A stretch of 64,000 nt of DNA from Lachnospiraceae bacterium (GTDB lineage: Bacteria > Bacillota > Clostridia > Lachnospirales > Lachnospiraceae). This document shows positions 9,108-18,560 of this stretch, piece by piece. Location: NCBI GenBank assembly GCA_017432565.1, contig JAFRIW010000003.1, positions 28,705 through 92,704 of the forward strand, written 5' to 3'. Positions within the stretch are counted from its first letter, which is position 1; every line of letters starts with the position of its first letter. The position numbers were made by a program, and so were the translations under genes. The notes beneath the pieces are model-generated. The model did no database searches and was not told where the DNA came from. It saw only the letters and a program-made list of their open reading frames with translations.

Positions 9108-9863
9108 CTAATGCAGAGGCTCTTTCGCCGGCAGCCCGGCCTTCCTCGGATATTTCGCCGGCGTGGGTTTCTTTTTGGGCAAAATCACGAGTGCCCGGTG
9201 ATATGCCGTGCCGGGGAGTTCGAATTCCCGCACCTTCGGTCTGCCGGCGCCCAGAATCTCCGGCACGCGGCCCAGCGCATCCATTTCTTCCTGCGCCTTC
9301 TCAGACTTGTAGGCGACGAAGGATCCGCCGGATTTTACAAAAGGAAGACAATACTCCGAGAGGACACTTAAATTCGCGACCGCTCTTGAAACAGCCAGAT
9401 CATACTGTTCCCGCTCTTTCCGGTCATGCCCCAGTTCTTCCGCGCGCGCATGAATACACCGGACATTCTCCAGCTTCAGGAGCGCAGCGGTGTCCTCCAG
9501 AAAGCGAATCCGCTTGTTCAGAGAATCCATCAGCGTGACCTGCCACGCAGGAAAAGCGATTGCCAGCACCAGGCCCGGAAAGCCCGCACCGGTTCCGACA
9601 TCGATCACACACCGAACCGCAGGCAGGTCATTCAGGATCTCTGAAATACTGAGACTGTCCAGAAAATGCTTCTCATAGACATCTGCCTCTTCCGTGATTG
9701 CCGTCAGATTCATCACGGCATTCCACCTGACCAGATTCTCATAATACTGATGAAGCTGCTCCAGCTGCTGTGCACTCAGCTGCATGCCCCAATGTTCCAG
9801 CCCGCAGATCAGTTTTTCTTCAGCTGTTCTTCCTTCACCCATTTCAAGATCTTCCCTGTTCAT
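9108..9863 (-). CDS. rsmG: 16S rRNA (guanine-527-N7) methyltransferase RsmG (GidB)
   Basis: 251 aa Rossmann-fold methyltransferase. It shows SAM motif I VIDVGTGAGFPGLVLAI (about residues 89-105), the motif around AVSRAVANLSVLSEYCLPFVKSGGSF, and the family N-terminal helix region YYENLVRWNAVMNLTAI. The C terminus carries a short basic, Pro-rich tail. ATG 9863 has AGGA close upstream; an in-frame ATG 21 nt further in is possible. It follows mnmG across the short intergenic region that holds the parS sites, the standard position. Confidence 0.95.
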   Translation of the reverse strand: MNREDLEMGEGRTAEEKLICGLEHWGMQLSAQQLEQLHQYYENLVRWNAVMNLTAITEEADVYEKHFLDSLSISEILNDLPAVRCVIDVGTGAGFPGLVLAIAFPAWQVTLMDSLNKRIRFLEDTAALLKLENVRCIHARAEELGHDRKEREQYDLAVSRAVANLSVLSEYCLPFVKSGGSFVAYKSEKAQEEMDALGRVPEILGAGRPKVREFELPGTAYHRALVILPKKKPTPAKYPRKAGLPAKEPLH

Positions 9864-9893
9864 TATCCTGTTTTACAACATCTGGTACAAAAA

Positions 9894-9909
9894 TGTTTCA
9901 CGTGAAACA
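9894..9909. promoter_or_regulatory. parS site 1
   Basis: A perfect copy of the 16-bp centromere palindrome TGTTTCACGTGAAACA, the site bound by ParB/Spo0J in most bacteria. It lies just upstream of rsmG, within about 8 kb of oriC and close to parAB, as is typical. Confidence 0.96.
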
Positions 9910-9935
9910 TTCCGTGTCGCATTTCGGCCTTTTAG

Positions 9936-9951
9936 TGTTTCACGTGAAACA
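9936..9951. promoter_or_regulatory. parS site 2
   Basis: A second perfect TGTTTCACGTGAAACA copy, 42 bp from the first (start to start, four helical turns). It sits between rsmG and mnmG, 15 bp from the mnmG stop codon. The same-face spacing would suit two adjacent ParB clamps (inference). Confidence 0.96.
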
Positions 9952-9966
9952 TTATATCACACATCC

Positions 9967-11871
9967 TCAAACTCTGTTCTTCTCCAGATAGATCAGAAGT
10001 ACGGAAATATCCGCCGGTGTGACGCCGGATAGTCTGGAGGCCTGTCCTATACTAATAGGTAGAAACTCTTTCAGCTTCTGTCTGGCTTCCAGCCGGAGGC
10101 TGCCGACGTCGTCATAGTTGATGTTCGGCGGGATTTTTTTGTTCTCCAGTTTTTCAAACTGCTCTACCTGTTTCTGCTGCCGCTCGATATATCCCTCGTA
10201 TTTGATACTGATTTCAACCTGACTCGTCACTTCCTTCGGAAGGTCCGGGCGGTCGGGATCAAGTCCGGCGAGTTTTTCATAATCCAGCTCGGGACGGCAC
10301 AGAAGCGCGGCCAGTGTGGCGGCGGTGGAAAGCTCCGCGGAGCCGACGGATTTCAGATATTCCTGGTTTTCCCGCGCGGCGCCGATCCGTATGCTCTTCA
10401 GTCTGCAGATTTCCTCATTGATCAGCCGCTCCTTCTCACACACATGATCATACTGCTCCTGTGTGATGAGTCCGACCCGGTAACCATATCTGCGAAGCCG
10501 CAGATCGGCGTTGTCCTGTCTGAGCAGGAGCCGGTATTCCGCTCTGGAAGTCATCATGCGGTAGGGCTCTCGATTATTTTTGGTCACCAGATCGTCGATC
10601 AGCACGCCGATATAGGCCTCGGACCGATGAAGAATCAGCGGCTCCTTCCCTAAAATCTTCATGGCCGCATTGATGCCGGCAATCAGTCCCTGCGCGGCCG
10701 CTTCCTCATAGCCGCTGCTTCCGTTGAACTGACCGGCGCAGAACAGTCCGTCGACAGCTCGGGTCTCCAGTGTCAGCCGGAGCAGGTTTGCATTGATGCA
10801 GTCGTATTCGATCGCATAAGCGTTCTTTACGATCACGCAGTTTTCCAGTCCCGGAACCGTGCGGTACATTCTCCACTGTACGTCATCCGGCATGGAAGAA
10901 GACATGCCGTCCACATAAACCTCGTTCGTATCCCTTCCCTCCGGCTCAATAAAGACCTGATGCCGGGTTTTTTCCGCAAATTTGACGACTTTATCTTCAA
11001 TGGAAGGGCAGTAGCGCGGTCCGGTTCCCTCGATAATTCCGGCGTAGATCGGGGAGCGGTCAATATTCTCCCGGATGATCTCGTGGGTTTCTTCGTTCGT
11101 GTAGGTGAGATAACAGGGGACCTGCTCAATCTGGACGTCCCGCGGATCCGTGGAGTATGAGAAGGGGATCACTTCCCGGTCTCCCTCCTGAATCTGCATT
11201 TTGGAATAATCCAGGCTGCGGCCGTCCATGCGGGCCGGCGTGCCGGTCTTGAATCGCCGCAGCGGAATTCCCAGGCCGTTTAATGAATCCGTCAGATAAG
11301 TGGAGCGCTGCATGCCCGACGGGCCGGTTTCCGTAATGGATTCTCCGACCAGACAGCGCGCATTCAGATAAGTTCCGGTGCAGATAATCACCGCTCTGCA
11401 GCAGTAGACCGTTCCGGTGTGAATCCGCACACCTGTGACGCAGGGCCGTCCTTCCTGATCATCCGTGCCGGTCAGTATCTCCGTCACTTCGGCCTGACGG
11501 ATGGTCAGATGTTCCTGGCTTTCAAGCACCTTCCGCATCTCCCGGCTGTACGCAGCCTTGTCCGCCTGTGTGCGCAGAGAGTGAACTGCGGGACCCTTGG
11601 AGACATTCAGCATTTTGGACTGAATAAAGGTTTTGTCGATATTTTTACCCATCTCGCCGCCCAGCGCATCGATTTCCCGCACCAGATGGCCCTTGGAAGA
11701 CCCGCCGATATGGGGATTGCAGGGCATCATGGCGATGCTCTCCACGTTCATCGTAAAAATGACGGTCTCAAGACCGAGCCTGGCACAGGCCAGCGCCGCC
11801 TCACAGCCTGCGTGGCCGGCACCGATGACACAGACGTCCGTCTTCAGTTCATATGCTTTTTTCTCACTCAT
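9967..11871 (-). CDS. mnmG: tRNA uridine-34 carboxymethylaminomethyl synthesis protein MnmG (GidA)
   Basis: 634 aa, the FAD-binding partner of MnmE in making cmnm5U34 in the tRNA wobble position. It shows the N-terminal dinucleotide fold [14 protein letters not shown], the [23 protein letters not shown] region in two conserved parts, FKTGTPAR near residue 208, the FAD motif [25 protein letters not shown], and the C-terminal helical domain ending [15 protein letters not shown]. Length and motifs are normal. It begins 36 nt after mnmE in the same direction. Confidence 0.97.
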   Translation of the reverse strand: MSEKKAYELKTDVCVIGAGHAGCEAALACARLGLETVIFTMNVESIAMMPCNPHIGGSSKGHLVREIDALGGEMGKNIDKTFIQSKMLNVSKGPAVHSLRTQADKAAYSREMRKVLESQEHLTIRQAEVTEILTGTDDQEGRPCVTGVRIHTGTVYCCRAVIICTGTYLNARCLVGESITETGPSGMQRSTYLTDSLNGLGIPLRRFKTGTPARMDGRSLDYSKMQIQEGDREVIPFSYSTDPRDVQIEQVPCYLTYTNEETHEIIRENIDRSPIYAGIIEGTGPRYCPSIEDKVVKFAEKTRHQVFIEPEGRDTNEVYVDGMSSSMPDDVQWRMYRTVPGLENCVIVKNAYAIEYDCINANLLRLTLETRAVDGLFCAGQFNGSSGYEEAAAQGLIAGINAAMKILGKEPLILHRSEAYIGVLIDDLVTKNNREPYRMMTSRAEYRLLLRQDNADLRLRRYGYRVGLITQEQYDHVCEKERLINEEICRLKSIRIGAARENQEYLKSVGSAELSTAATLAALLCRPELDYEKLAGLDPDRPDLPKEVTSQVEISIKYEGYIERQQKQVEQFEKLENKKIPPNINYDDVGSLRLEARQKLKEFLPISIGQASRLSGVTPADISVLLIYLEKNRV

Positions 11872-11907
11872 CCGTCGTTCCCTTATTTTTCGAGACAGGT
11901 CGTCTTT

Positions 11908-13332
11908 TTACTTTCCGAGACAGAAATTGGAAAAGATTTCTTCTACCAGATCATCTTCCACAGCTTCGCCGATAATCGTGCCGAGGCTCCGGTAGGCATT
12001 CATCAGATCAATCGAATAAAAATCTTCGGAGAGACCCTGATCGATACTCTCAAGTGTCAGAGAAACCGCCTCTGCCGCTTCGCACATCGCCTGGGTCTGC
12101 CGGGCATTGGCCAGAAACACTTCATTCCGCTCCAGAATTTCGCCGAGTCTGAACAGTTCGGAAATGGTGCTCTCCAGACTGTCCAGACCTTCTCCGGTTG
12201 TCATGGAACAGCTGATGTGCTCCGCTTTCAGTCCCTCGGACTCAAACAGGCGGATCATGTCCTGCTCCGAAACTTTTTCCCCTAAATCAGATTTGTTCCG
12301 GATTGCGATGCAGCGGATTCTGTCCGCTTCGCTGCGGCCTTCCGCAGTCTGCGCGATTTTACGGACAACCAGCCGGTCTTCCTCCGTCAGCTCCTCGGAG
12401 GAATCCGCGACGAAAAGCACCAGCTCCGCCTCATGAAGTGCGCGGACCGCGCGGTCGATGCCGATCTGCTCGATCCGGTCCGAAGTCTCATGGATTCCCG
12501 CGGTGTCTGTGATGCAGAGCTGTACATTGCCGATTCTCGCCGTCTCCTCGAGAAGATCCCGGGTCGTTCCCGCGATCTCTGTCACAATCGCGCGTTCTCT
12601 GCCGACAAGACGGTTCAGAAGGGAGGACTTTCCGGCATTCGGCTTTCCGGCAATGACGGTCCGGATGCCGCGCTTCAGCGTCTGTCCCCTGCGGCTCGCA
12701 AGAATCAGTTCATTCATTTCAGCAAGCAGTGCTTCGCAGGTTGCCTTCAGTTTCTCCGGATAACCGTCCAGAGAAAAGTTCTCCGGATCATCCAGTGCGG
12801 ATTCAATAAAGGCGATTTCGTAAAGAATCTTCTCCCGGAGTGCGCGGACCCGTGCGGAAATGGCTCCTTCCAGCTGAGCAACAGCGGTTTTCCGGGCAAA
12901 TTCGCTCTGGGAGGAAATGAGATCCATCACGGCTTCGGCACGGGAGAGATCGATCCGGCCGCCCAGGAAGGCGCGCTTGGTAAACTCGCCGGGCTCCGCG
13001 AGCCGCACGCCGCAGCGAAGAACCAGCTCCAGCACCCGGTTCATCACATAGACACCGCCGTGGGTATTGATTTCCACGGTGTCTTCGGTCGTGTAGCTGT
13101 GAGGTGCTTTCATCACCGTGAGCAGCACTTCATCAATGACTTCTCCGTTTTCAAGAATATAGCCGAAGTGAATGGTGTTCGGGGCAAAATTCGAAATGTC
13201 CGAGCGTCCGCCCGGTGTGCGGAAGAGTTTCGACGCTGCCTCAAAGGCGTGTTCCCCGCTGATCCGGATAATTCCGATTCCCGCATCCGACGCGCCGGTC
13301 GCAATGGCGGCGATGGTATCCTGAGCGTTCAT
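11908..13332 (-). CDS. mnmE: tRNA modification GTPase MnmE (TrmE)
   Basis: 474 aa. The N-terminal folate-binding domain starts with DTIAAIATGASDAGIGIIRISG. An inserted G domain shows P-loop GKPNAGKSSLLN (about residues 226-237), switch II DTAGIHET and RNKSDLG. The C terminus ends CLGK, carrying the conserved Cys used in the modification reaction. It partners MnmG. Upstream lie an 18-bp palindrome and a large hairpin, listed separately. Confidence 0.97.
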   Translation of the reverse strand: MNAQDTIAAIATGASDAGIGIIRISGEHAFEAASKLFRTPGGRSDISNFAPNTIHFGYILENGEVIDEVLLTVMKAPHSYTTEDTVEINTHGGVYVMNRVLELVLRCGVRLAEPGEFTKRAFLGGRIDLSRAEAVMDLISSQSEFARKTAVAQLEGAISARVRALREKILYEIAFIESALDDPENFSLDGYPEKLKATCEALLAEMNELILASRRGQTLKRGIRTVIAGKPNAGKSSLLNRLVGRERAIVTEIAGTTRDLLEETARIGNVQLCITDTAGIHETSDRIEQIGIDRAVRALHEAELVLFVADSSEELTEEDRLVVRKIAQTAEGRSEADRIRCIAIRNKSDLGEKVSEQDMIRLFESEGLKAEHISCSMTTGEGLDSLESTISELFRLGEILERNEVFLANARQTQAMCEAAEAVSLTLESIDQGLSEDFYSIDLMNAYRSLGTIIGEAVEDDLVEEIFSNFCLGK

Positions 13333-13360
13333 CCTGTTATTCCTCTGTCCCGAAAGTGAA

Positions 13361-13424
13361 TTTCCTTTATAAAGGAAACTCCTCTATATGGGAAACGCCA
13401 TCGGTTTGTGCCGACGGCGCCCAT
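13361..13424. repeat. 18-bp perfect palindrome and long hairpin between mnmE and jag
   Basis: The jag-mnmE gap (13333-13465) holds two structures. The first is a perfect 18-bp palindrome, TTTCCTTTATAAAGGAAA, at 13361-13378, 29 bp before the mnmE start. The second is a long imperfect hairpin at 13388-13424 with outer arms ATGGG/CCCAT and inner arms CGCCATCGG/CCGACGGCG around a 6-nt loop. Neither is followed by a clear T tract on the minus strand, so I do not call a terminator. They could be an operator and an RNA processing or stability element. Confidence 0.5.
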
Positions 13425-13465
13425 AAGTTTCTGTCAGATATCCGGATTGTATCCGGCTGACTTTT

Positions 13466-14455
13466 TTACTGTTTCTTCAGTGTCACGACCACCTTGCGGT
13501 AAGGCTCCTCGCCTACACTGTAGGTCGTCACGTAACGGTCATTCTGCAGAGCGGAATGAATAATCCTTCTCTCATAAGGATTCATCGGCTCGAGTGTAAC
13601 CGGTCTGCGGCCGCGCCGCACCTTGTATGCGATATTCTTCGCAAGGCTCTCCAGCGTCTTCTTTCTGCGTTCACGGTAATTCTCGGTGTCCGCCTTGACG
13701 TGAATATAGCCTTCCACATCCTTATTGATCACCAGAGAAACCAGATACTGCAGAGAATCCAGGGTCTGTCCGCGCTTGCCGATCAGAACACCCATGTCGT
13801 CACCTTCGACGTTCACGGTCAGAATATTTTCCTCTTTGTCAAAGGAAGTCGTAATTTCAACCGGCAGATCCATGGCAGCAAAGACATCCTTTAAGAAGCT
13901 TTCCGCCTTCTCCTGCACGGCTGCGATGGTCTCATCATCGTAATCGACGTGCTTTTCTTCTCTGCGCTTCGGTGCCGGTGTCGGCTCCGGTGCTTCATCA
14001 TAGGCAAAATCAGAAAAATCTTCTCTGCCTCTTTCATTTCTGCGGCCGCCGCGCCCGCCCTTTCTGCGGTCACGGTCACGGCCTCTGCCGCGTCCGTGGG
14101 AATCCTTTTCCCGGTATTCGTGATAATCCTTCGGAGGCTCCTGGCTGTTGTACTTTCCCTCTGCTTCCAGACGGTCCAGCTCCGCTTCGATATCCTCGAA
14201 GGTCTTGACCTTCGGCTCCTGTTCCTGCGCAGGCGCAGCTGCTTCGGACTCGGCGGCGTAGGATCTGGAGGCTCTCTCTGTTTCTTTTACTCTGGCTTTA
14301 ATCACTGCAGGTCTTGCGTTGAAGCCCAGAAATCCGGAGCTTCCCTGATCAATGATTTCATATTCCAGTCTGTCACTGGTGACAGACAGTTTTCTGCACG
14401 CGGATGTAATCGCGTCGTCCAGTGTCTTTTCCGACACTTCGATATATTCAGACAT
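13466..14455 (-). CDS. jag: RNA-binding protein Jag/KhpB (EloR)
   Basis: 329 aa. An N-terminal Jag domain (EYIEVSEKTLDDAITSACRKL and GFLGFNARPAVI) is followed by a long charged linker rich in Arg, Gly, Glu and Asp (about residues 75-165, with runs such as GRGRGRDRDRRKGGRGGRR). Then come a KH domain with MGVLIGKRGQTLDSLQYLVSL and an R3H domain (YRERRKKTLESLAKNIAYKVRR and MNPYERRIIHSAL). The linker is longer than in many homologues. The protein normally pairs with KhpA and affects cell elongation in other Firmicutes (family knowledge). It sits directly after yidC, the standard position. Confidence 0.94.
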   Translation of the reverse strand: MSEYIEVSEKTLDDAITSACRKLSVTSDRLEYEIIDQGSSGFLGFNARPAVIKARVKETERASRSYAAESEAAAPAQEQEPKVKTFEDIEAELDRLEAEGKYNSQEPPKDYHEYREKDSHGRGRGRDRDRRKGGRGGRRNERGREDFSDFAYDEAPEPTPAPKRREEKHVDYDDETIAAVQEKAESFLKDVFAAMDLPVEITTSFDKEENILTVNVEGDDMGVLIGKRGQTLDSLQYLVSLVINKDVEGYIHVKADTENYRERRKKTLESLAKNIAYKVRRGRRPVTLEPMNPYERRIIHSALQNDRYVTTYSVGEEPYRKVVVTLKKQ

Positions 14456-14514
14456 TGATTATTCCTTTCATATATGAACTTTCGTTCTGAAGAATCTTAT
14501 CTTCCGGATTCCGG

Positions 14515-15876
14515 TTATTGGTTCACGTTGTTGTACTTGCTGACCATATTGGCCTTCTCGGCAAGGGAACCTTCCTTATACTTCTTGCCTGCGGTTTTAG
14601 CTTTGGCTTCTTCGAAGTCTTTTTCCATCGACTCGCTGGCCTTTACGCTTCTGGCCTTCTCCGCCGTCGTGGCGCGTCTCTTCGGCTGCTGAGCCTGCGC
14701 CTGTGTGCCTTCCGCACCGACATTCTTGGTATTCATGGCCGAGTACTGCATCATCTTCTCGTAGGCAGTGGGCTTGTCGCCGCGCTTCTCGGCTTTCTTC
14801 TTCTGCTTCTCGAGATTCTTCTGGATCATCTCATCGATATCCATCTTGTCGATGTGACGATTGATGAACACCTGCTGCACGCAGCGGATGACAGAACCGG
14901 CGACCCAGTAAAGTCCCATACCGGCGGGAAGTGTGAAGCAGAACCACGCGGACATCAGCGGCATCAGCGTGTTCATGGTCTTCATGGACTGCATCATCGT
15001 GTCCGCCTGCTCGTTTCCGGACTTCTGCGGCGTGTCGGCTGTCGGCATCATTTTGACATTCAGCCACTGCGTCACTGCGGAGAGAACCGGGATGATCAGG
15101 GCGGCAATCATGACCAGGAAGTTCTTATCAGCCCAGCCTTCCTTAAACATATAGGAAGGAGAATTGCCGATATTGATGCCCAGGAAATTGTTGTAGTAAT
15201 TCAGCTTTGTCACAGTCGCTGTGATATCTGAGGAAACAGCGCTGAAATGCTCGGACAGCGCACTCCAGTCCGCAGAGGAGAACTTGTTCAGAACATCAAT
15301 GTACGTATTCTGTACATACTCGGTAACGCCCGAAGTGAAATTCTCATTTGTAAACTGCTTGGAGAACTGCGCGGCAGCCTGCGTTCCCTGGAGATATTCA
15401 CTGCTGCCTTTGATGGCAATCAGATTGTCGACCAGCGGGAAGAAAGCTTCCTTTACCTGGTCAACATAAGCGGGAATGTTGTAAATGACACGATAGAGAG
15501 CAAACAGGATCGGCATCTGGATAATCAGCTGTACACAGCTGCCGGTCGCGGAAGTACCATACTTCTTGTAGACAGCCTGGGTCTCCTGGTTCATCGCCAT
15601 CATCGAGTCATTATCTTTTTTATCTTTATACTTTTTCTGTATTGCATTCAGTTCAGGCTGCATCTTTGTCTGCAGCTTGCTGAACTTCTGCTGCTTGACT
15701 GTCAGCGGCATCAGAGCCATGTAAATGACAATCGTGAACAGAATAATAGCGAGACCGATATTCGGCAGACCGATGACATTTAGAAATTTGAAAATATAGT
15801 TCATCAGAAGGCCGAGGAGTCTGGCGATCGGTCCGAGTATTGCACTCGACTGTTTTGTTAAAAATTCAGGATACAA
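14515..15876 (-). CDS. yidC: Membrane protein insertase YidC/OxaA
   Basis: 453 aa. It inserts proteins into the cytoplasmic membrane. Hydrophobic segments lie near residues 18-60 and 125-145 and in two later clusters (NFLVMIAALIIPVLSAVTQWL and MSAWFCFTLPAGMGLYWVAGSVI). The conserved loop with MQPELNAIQKKYKDK is present. The region between the second and third spans is enlarged, with an extra domain of about 90 residues. The C-terminal tail is long and Lys/Glu-rich. The start is TTG at 15876 with AAGGAGG upstream. Confidence 0.94.
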   Translation of the reverse strand: MYPEFLTKQSSAILGPIARLLGLLMNYIFKFLNVIGLPNIGLAIILFTIVIYMALMPLTVKQQKFSKLQTKMQPELNAIQKKYKDKKDNDSMMAMNQETQAVYKKYGTSATGSCVQLIIQMPILFALYRVIYNIPAYVDQVKEAFFPLVDNLIAIKGSSEYLQGTQAAAQFSKQFTNENFTSGVTEYVQNTYIDVLNKFSSADWSALSEHFSAVSSDITATVTKLNYYNNFLGINIGNSPSYMFKEGWADKNFLVMIAALIIPVLSAVTQWLNVKMMPTADTPQKSGNEQADTMMQSMKTMNTLMPLMSAWFCFTLPAGMGLYWVAGSVIRCVQQVFINRHIDKMDIDEMIQKNLEKQKKKAEKRGDKPTAYEKMMQYSAMNTKNVGAEGTQAQAQQPKRRATTAEKARSVKASESMEKDFEEAKAKTAGKKYKEGSLAEKANMVSKYNNVNQ

Positions 15877-15900
15877 TGAGAATCCTCCTTATATACTGTG

Positions 15901-16110
15901 TTACGGCACCGGATCATAGCCCCCGTGGGAAAAAGGATTACAGCGCAGAATTCTCCACGCGGTAAGTGCTCCTCCTTTCAGGACGCCATACTTTTCAATC
16001 GCCTGTCGCCCGTACTCCGAACAGCTCGGAAAATAGGGGCATTTTGTACCTTTTAAGGGAGACAGATATTTCTGATACATACCGATCATGTGGATCGCTG
16101 TTTTTTTCAT
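15901..16110 (-). CDS. yidD: Membrane protein insertion efficiency factor YidD
   Basis: 69 aa, the classic small YidD with MIGMYQKYLSPLKGTKCPYFPSCSEYG in two recognisable parts, the Cys pair, and the closing ILRCNPFSHGGYDPVP. It assists YidC-dependent insertion. Its start overlaps the rnpA stop by 4 nt (ATGA), so the two are translationally coupled, and yidC follows after 24 nt. Confidence 0.96.
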   Translation of the reverse strand: MKKTAIHMIGMYQKYLSPLKGTKCPYFPSCSEYGRQAIEKYGVLKGGALTAWRILRCNPFSHGGYDPVP

Positions 16111-16460
16111 ACGGATTCCCTTAAAATTCCAGCTTTTTTCGAAAGACTCATAAACGCGCTCTCAATCTCCTGGTAGCCGGCATCTTTTGCGGCACTGCGC
16201 GCCACGACTGCCATATCCAAACCACTATTGAACATGCTTTCATGCAGTCTGTACACTTCTTTTATCCGTCTTCGGATCTTATGACGAATCACACTGTTTC
16301 CGACCTTTTTACTGACTGAAATTCCAAGACGGTTTTGCTGTTCCGAGAGACCTTCCCGCTCCGGTCCCGCACACACATAAAGAACCAGATATCGGTTTGC
16401 ATAGGATTTTCCTGTCCTGTAACAACGGCGGAATTCTTCGATCTTCTTAAGTGATTCCAT
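16107..16460 (-). CDS. rnpA: Ribonuclease P protein component
   Basis: 117 aa. The protein subunit of RNase P matures tRNA 5' ends. It shows the N-terminal LKKIEEFRRCYRTGKSYANRYLVLY and the conserved RNR-type motif region NRLGISVSKKVGNSVIRHKIRRRIKEVYR in two parts, with the basic face typical of the family. It is encoded between rpmH and yidD. Confidence 0.96.
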   Translation of the reverse strand: MESLKKIEEFRRCYRTGKSYANRYLVLYVCAGPEREGLSEQQNRLGISVSKKVGNSVIRHKIRRRIKEVYRLHESMFNSGLDMAVVARSAAKDAGYQEIESAFMSLSKKAGILRESV

Positions 16461-16501
16461 TACATTAAGAAAAAAGCCACATTTCTGCGGCTTTCACTTT
16501 T

Positions 16502-16639
16502 TTACGCGGTTAATTTCTTTCTGCCTTTAGCTCTTCTTGCTGCGAGAACCTTTCTCCCGCCGGCAGAGCTCATTCTCGCACGAAAACCGTGAACCTTCGC
16601 GCGCTGGCGCTTTTTCGGCTGAAAAGTCATTTTTGCCAT
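16502..16639 (-). CDS. rpmH: 50S ribosomal protein L34
   Basis: 45 aa, read from the complement: [20 protein letters not shown], then [20 protein letters not shown] and KKLTA. This is the full L34 signature, extremely basic. ATG 16639 has GGAGG 9 nt upstream. A second in-frame ATG (codon 4) would give the more usual [10 protein letters not shown] start, but spacing to the ribosome binding site favours the first. It is the first gene of the leftward origin block. Confidence 0.97.
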   Translation of the reverse strand: MAKMTFQPKKRQRAKVHGFRARMSSAGGRKVLAARRAKGRKKLTA

Positions 16640-16727
16640 CTGTAAACACCTCCTTGTCCTTCTTTTCTGGTGTGTGCCTTTTCAATAAAAATAAAAACTG
16701 TCGTCATTTTCATAGAACAGCTCTCAT

Positions 16728-16756
16728 ATTATACGAAATAGTAAATTTTCCGTCAA
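16728..16756 (-). promoter_or_regulatory. rpmH promoter
   Basis: On the minus strand, TTGACG (16756-16751) and TATAAT (16733-16728) are separated by 17 bp. This is a near-consensus sigma-A promoter about 90 bp upstream of rpmH, at the oriC side, and should drive rpmH-rnpA-yidD-yidC. Confidence 0.8.
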
Positions 16757-16759
16757 GGA

Positions 16760-17164
16760 GTTCATTTCCCGTTTTTCCTTTATTTTTAAGGCTTTTCACA
16801 CCTGCGGAATGTGAATAAACACCTGTTCGTACAAAATATGGGAAGATAAAATTTTCTTTCCCAACATTTTGTGGCCAGAATGCCCGTGATCGACATTTTT
16901 CCATTCATTATTTTATTCACACTCTGTGGATAAATTGTGGATAACTGTCGAATTCTGACAATTAGAAGGATTCATTTTCACAGAAAGGCCGTATTTTGCC
17001 GCTTTTTCCGGACTGTGTTTTGTGTGTTTTAAGTTATTCACATTTTCACAATCTGACGGTTTTTCGTTATGTATTTATATAAATGAGCGCTCTTTCCGGT
17101 CATTTGAACTTTTATTTTTTTTATTATAAACTACTTTCACTACGATTTTCCGGAGTACATAAAT
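16760..17164. other. Chromosomal replication origin (oriC)
   Basis: The rpmH-dnaA intergenic region holds a cluster of DnaA-box-like 9-mers. Two perfect inverse boxes TGTGGATAA lie at 16925-16933 and 16936-16944. One-mismatch boxes are TGTGAATAA at 16810-16818 and TTATTCACA at 16913-16921 and 17034-17042. An AT-rich tract at about 17110-17132, next to dnaA, is a candidate DNA-unwinding element and also carries the probable dnaA promoter (TTTGAA at 17103-17108, TATAAA at 17125-17130). Gene order on both sides supports the origin assignment. Confidence 0.92.
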
Positions 17165-18535
17165 ATGAGCGAAGAACTGATCAGATCCCACTGGGAAGAA
17201 ATCAAACAGCATGTCCGGGAGGAGTATGGCCTCTCCGATGTTTCTTATAAGACCTGGATTGAAAACCTGCAGGTGTACCGCGTGGAGAATCATGTGGTCA
17301 CCATTATGATACCTTCAGACCAGAAATATTCTCTGACATATATTGATTCAAAATACAGAAACTATTTCCGCATCACGATTACCGAGATGATGCAGGATGA
17401 TTACGACGTGGAATTTATTCTGGAAAACAATGCATCCTTCCAGGATTCTTCCGCTCCGAAAAATCGTGTTTCTTCCTATAATATTAACTATGAAAATGCA
17501 AATCTGAATCCGAAGTATCGTTTTGATACTTTTATTGTCGGCGGCAATAACAAATTTGCACATTCCGCGGCACTGGCGGTTGCCGAGAGCCCGGGTGAGG
17601 CTTACAACCCTCTTTTTATTTACGGCGGCGCAGGTCTTGGCAAAACGCACCTGATGCATTCCATCGGTCATTTTATCCTGGAACAGAATCCGAACACCAA
17701 GGTTTTATATGTCACCTCCGAAACTTTCACGAACGAAGTGATTGAGTCGATCCGAAGCGGAAATGCATCCTCCATGGCGCGTCTTCGCGATAAATACCGG
17801 ACTGTGGACGTCCTTCTGATCGATGATATCCAGTTTATAATAGGAAAGGATTCGACACAGGAAGAGTTTTTCCACACCTTCAACCAGCTGCACGCCGCCG
17901 GAAAACAGATTGTTCTGTCCTCCGACCGTCCGCCGAAGGAAATCGAGACGCTCGACGAGCGCTTCCGCTCACGCTTTGAGTGGGGACTGATTGCGGATAT
18001 TCAGGTGCCGGACTATGAGACCAGGATGGCGATTCTGTTAAAGAACGCATCGAACTCGGGTCATCATATCGATGATGAGATTCTGGAGTATATTGCGACA
18101 AGCATTAAATCCAATATCCGCGAACTGGAGGGAGCTTTGAACAAAATCATTGCTTACTCCCGTCTGAATAATGTGGAAATCACACTGGAGAATGCAAAGG
18201 AAGCTCTGCGGGACATGGTGTATCCCGAGGCCGGACAGACCATCACGCCGCAGTATATCGCGGAGTCTGTCTGTGAACATTTCGGTGTAAAGCTTGCGAA
18301 TATCGCTTCCAAGAAGAAGAATGCGGAATGTGTTCTTCCCCGGCAGATCATCATGTATCTGTGCAGAGAGTACACGGATGCGACGCTGGATCAGATTGCA
18401 AAGATCCTCGGCAAGAAGGATCATTCCACAGTTATCTACGGAGAAAAGAAAATCAGGGAAGATCTTCACACGAATGATGAACTTAAAAACACTATCAACA
18501 TCATTCTGAAAAAAATGAATTTGTATGAAACCTGA
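17165..18535 (+). CDS. dnaA: Chromosomal replication initiator DnaA
   Basis: 456 aa. Domain I (residues 1-85) binds helicase loaders. Domain III shows Walker A GGAGLGKTHLMHSIG near residue 155 and Walker B VLLIDDIQFI near 218. Domain IV has the DnaA signature KKDHSTVIYGEKKI near the C terminus. It binds the boxes in the adjacent oriC. The start at 17165 has CGGAG about 9 nt upstream. Box-like sequences near its promoter suggest autoregulation (inference). Confidence 0.98.
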   Translation: MSEELIRSHWEEIKQHVREEYGLSDVSYKTWIENLQVYRVENHVVTIMIPSDQKYSLTYIDSKYRNYFRITITEMMQDDYDVEFILENNASFQDSSAPKNRVSSYNINYENANLNPKYRFDTFIVGGNNKFAHSAALAVAESPGEAYNPLFIYGGAGLGKTHLMHSIGHFILEQNPNTKVLYVTSETFTNEVIESIRSGNASSMARLRDKYRTVDVLLIDDIQFIIGKDSTQEEFFHTFNQLHAAGKQIVLSSDRPPKEIETLDERFRSRFEWGLIADIQVPDYETRMAILLKNASNSGHHIDDEILEYIATSIKSNIRELEGALNKIIAYSRLNNVEITLENAKEALRDMVYPEAGQTITPQYIAESVCEHFGVKLANIASKKKNAECVLPRQIIMYLCREYTDATLDQIAKILGKKDHSTVIYGEKKIREDLHTNDELKNTINIILKKMNLYET

Positions 18536-18560
18536 TTCTGTTTAAAACTGAACCGATTTT

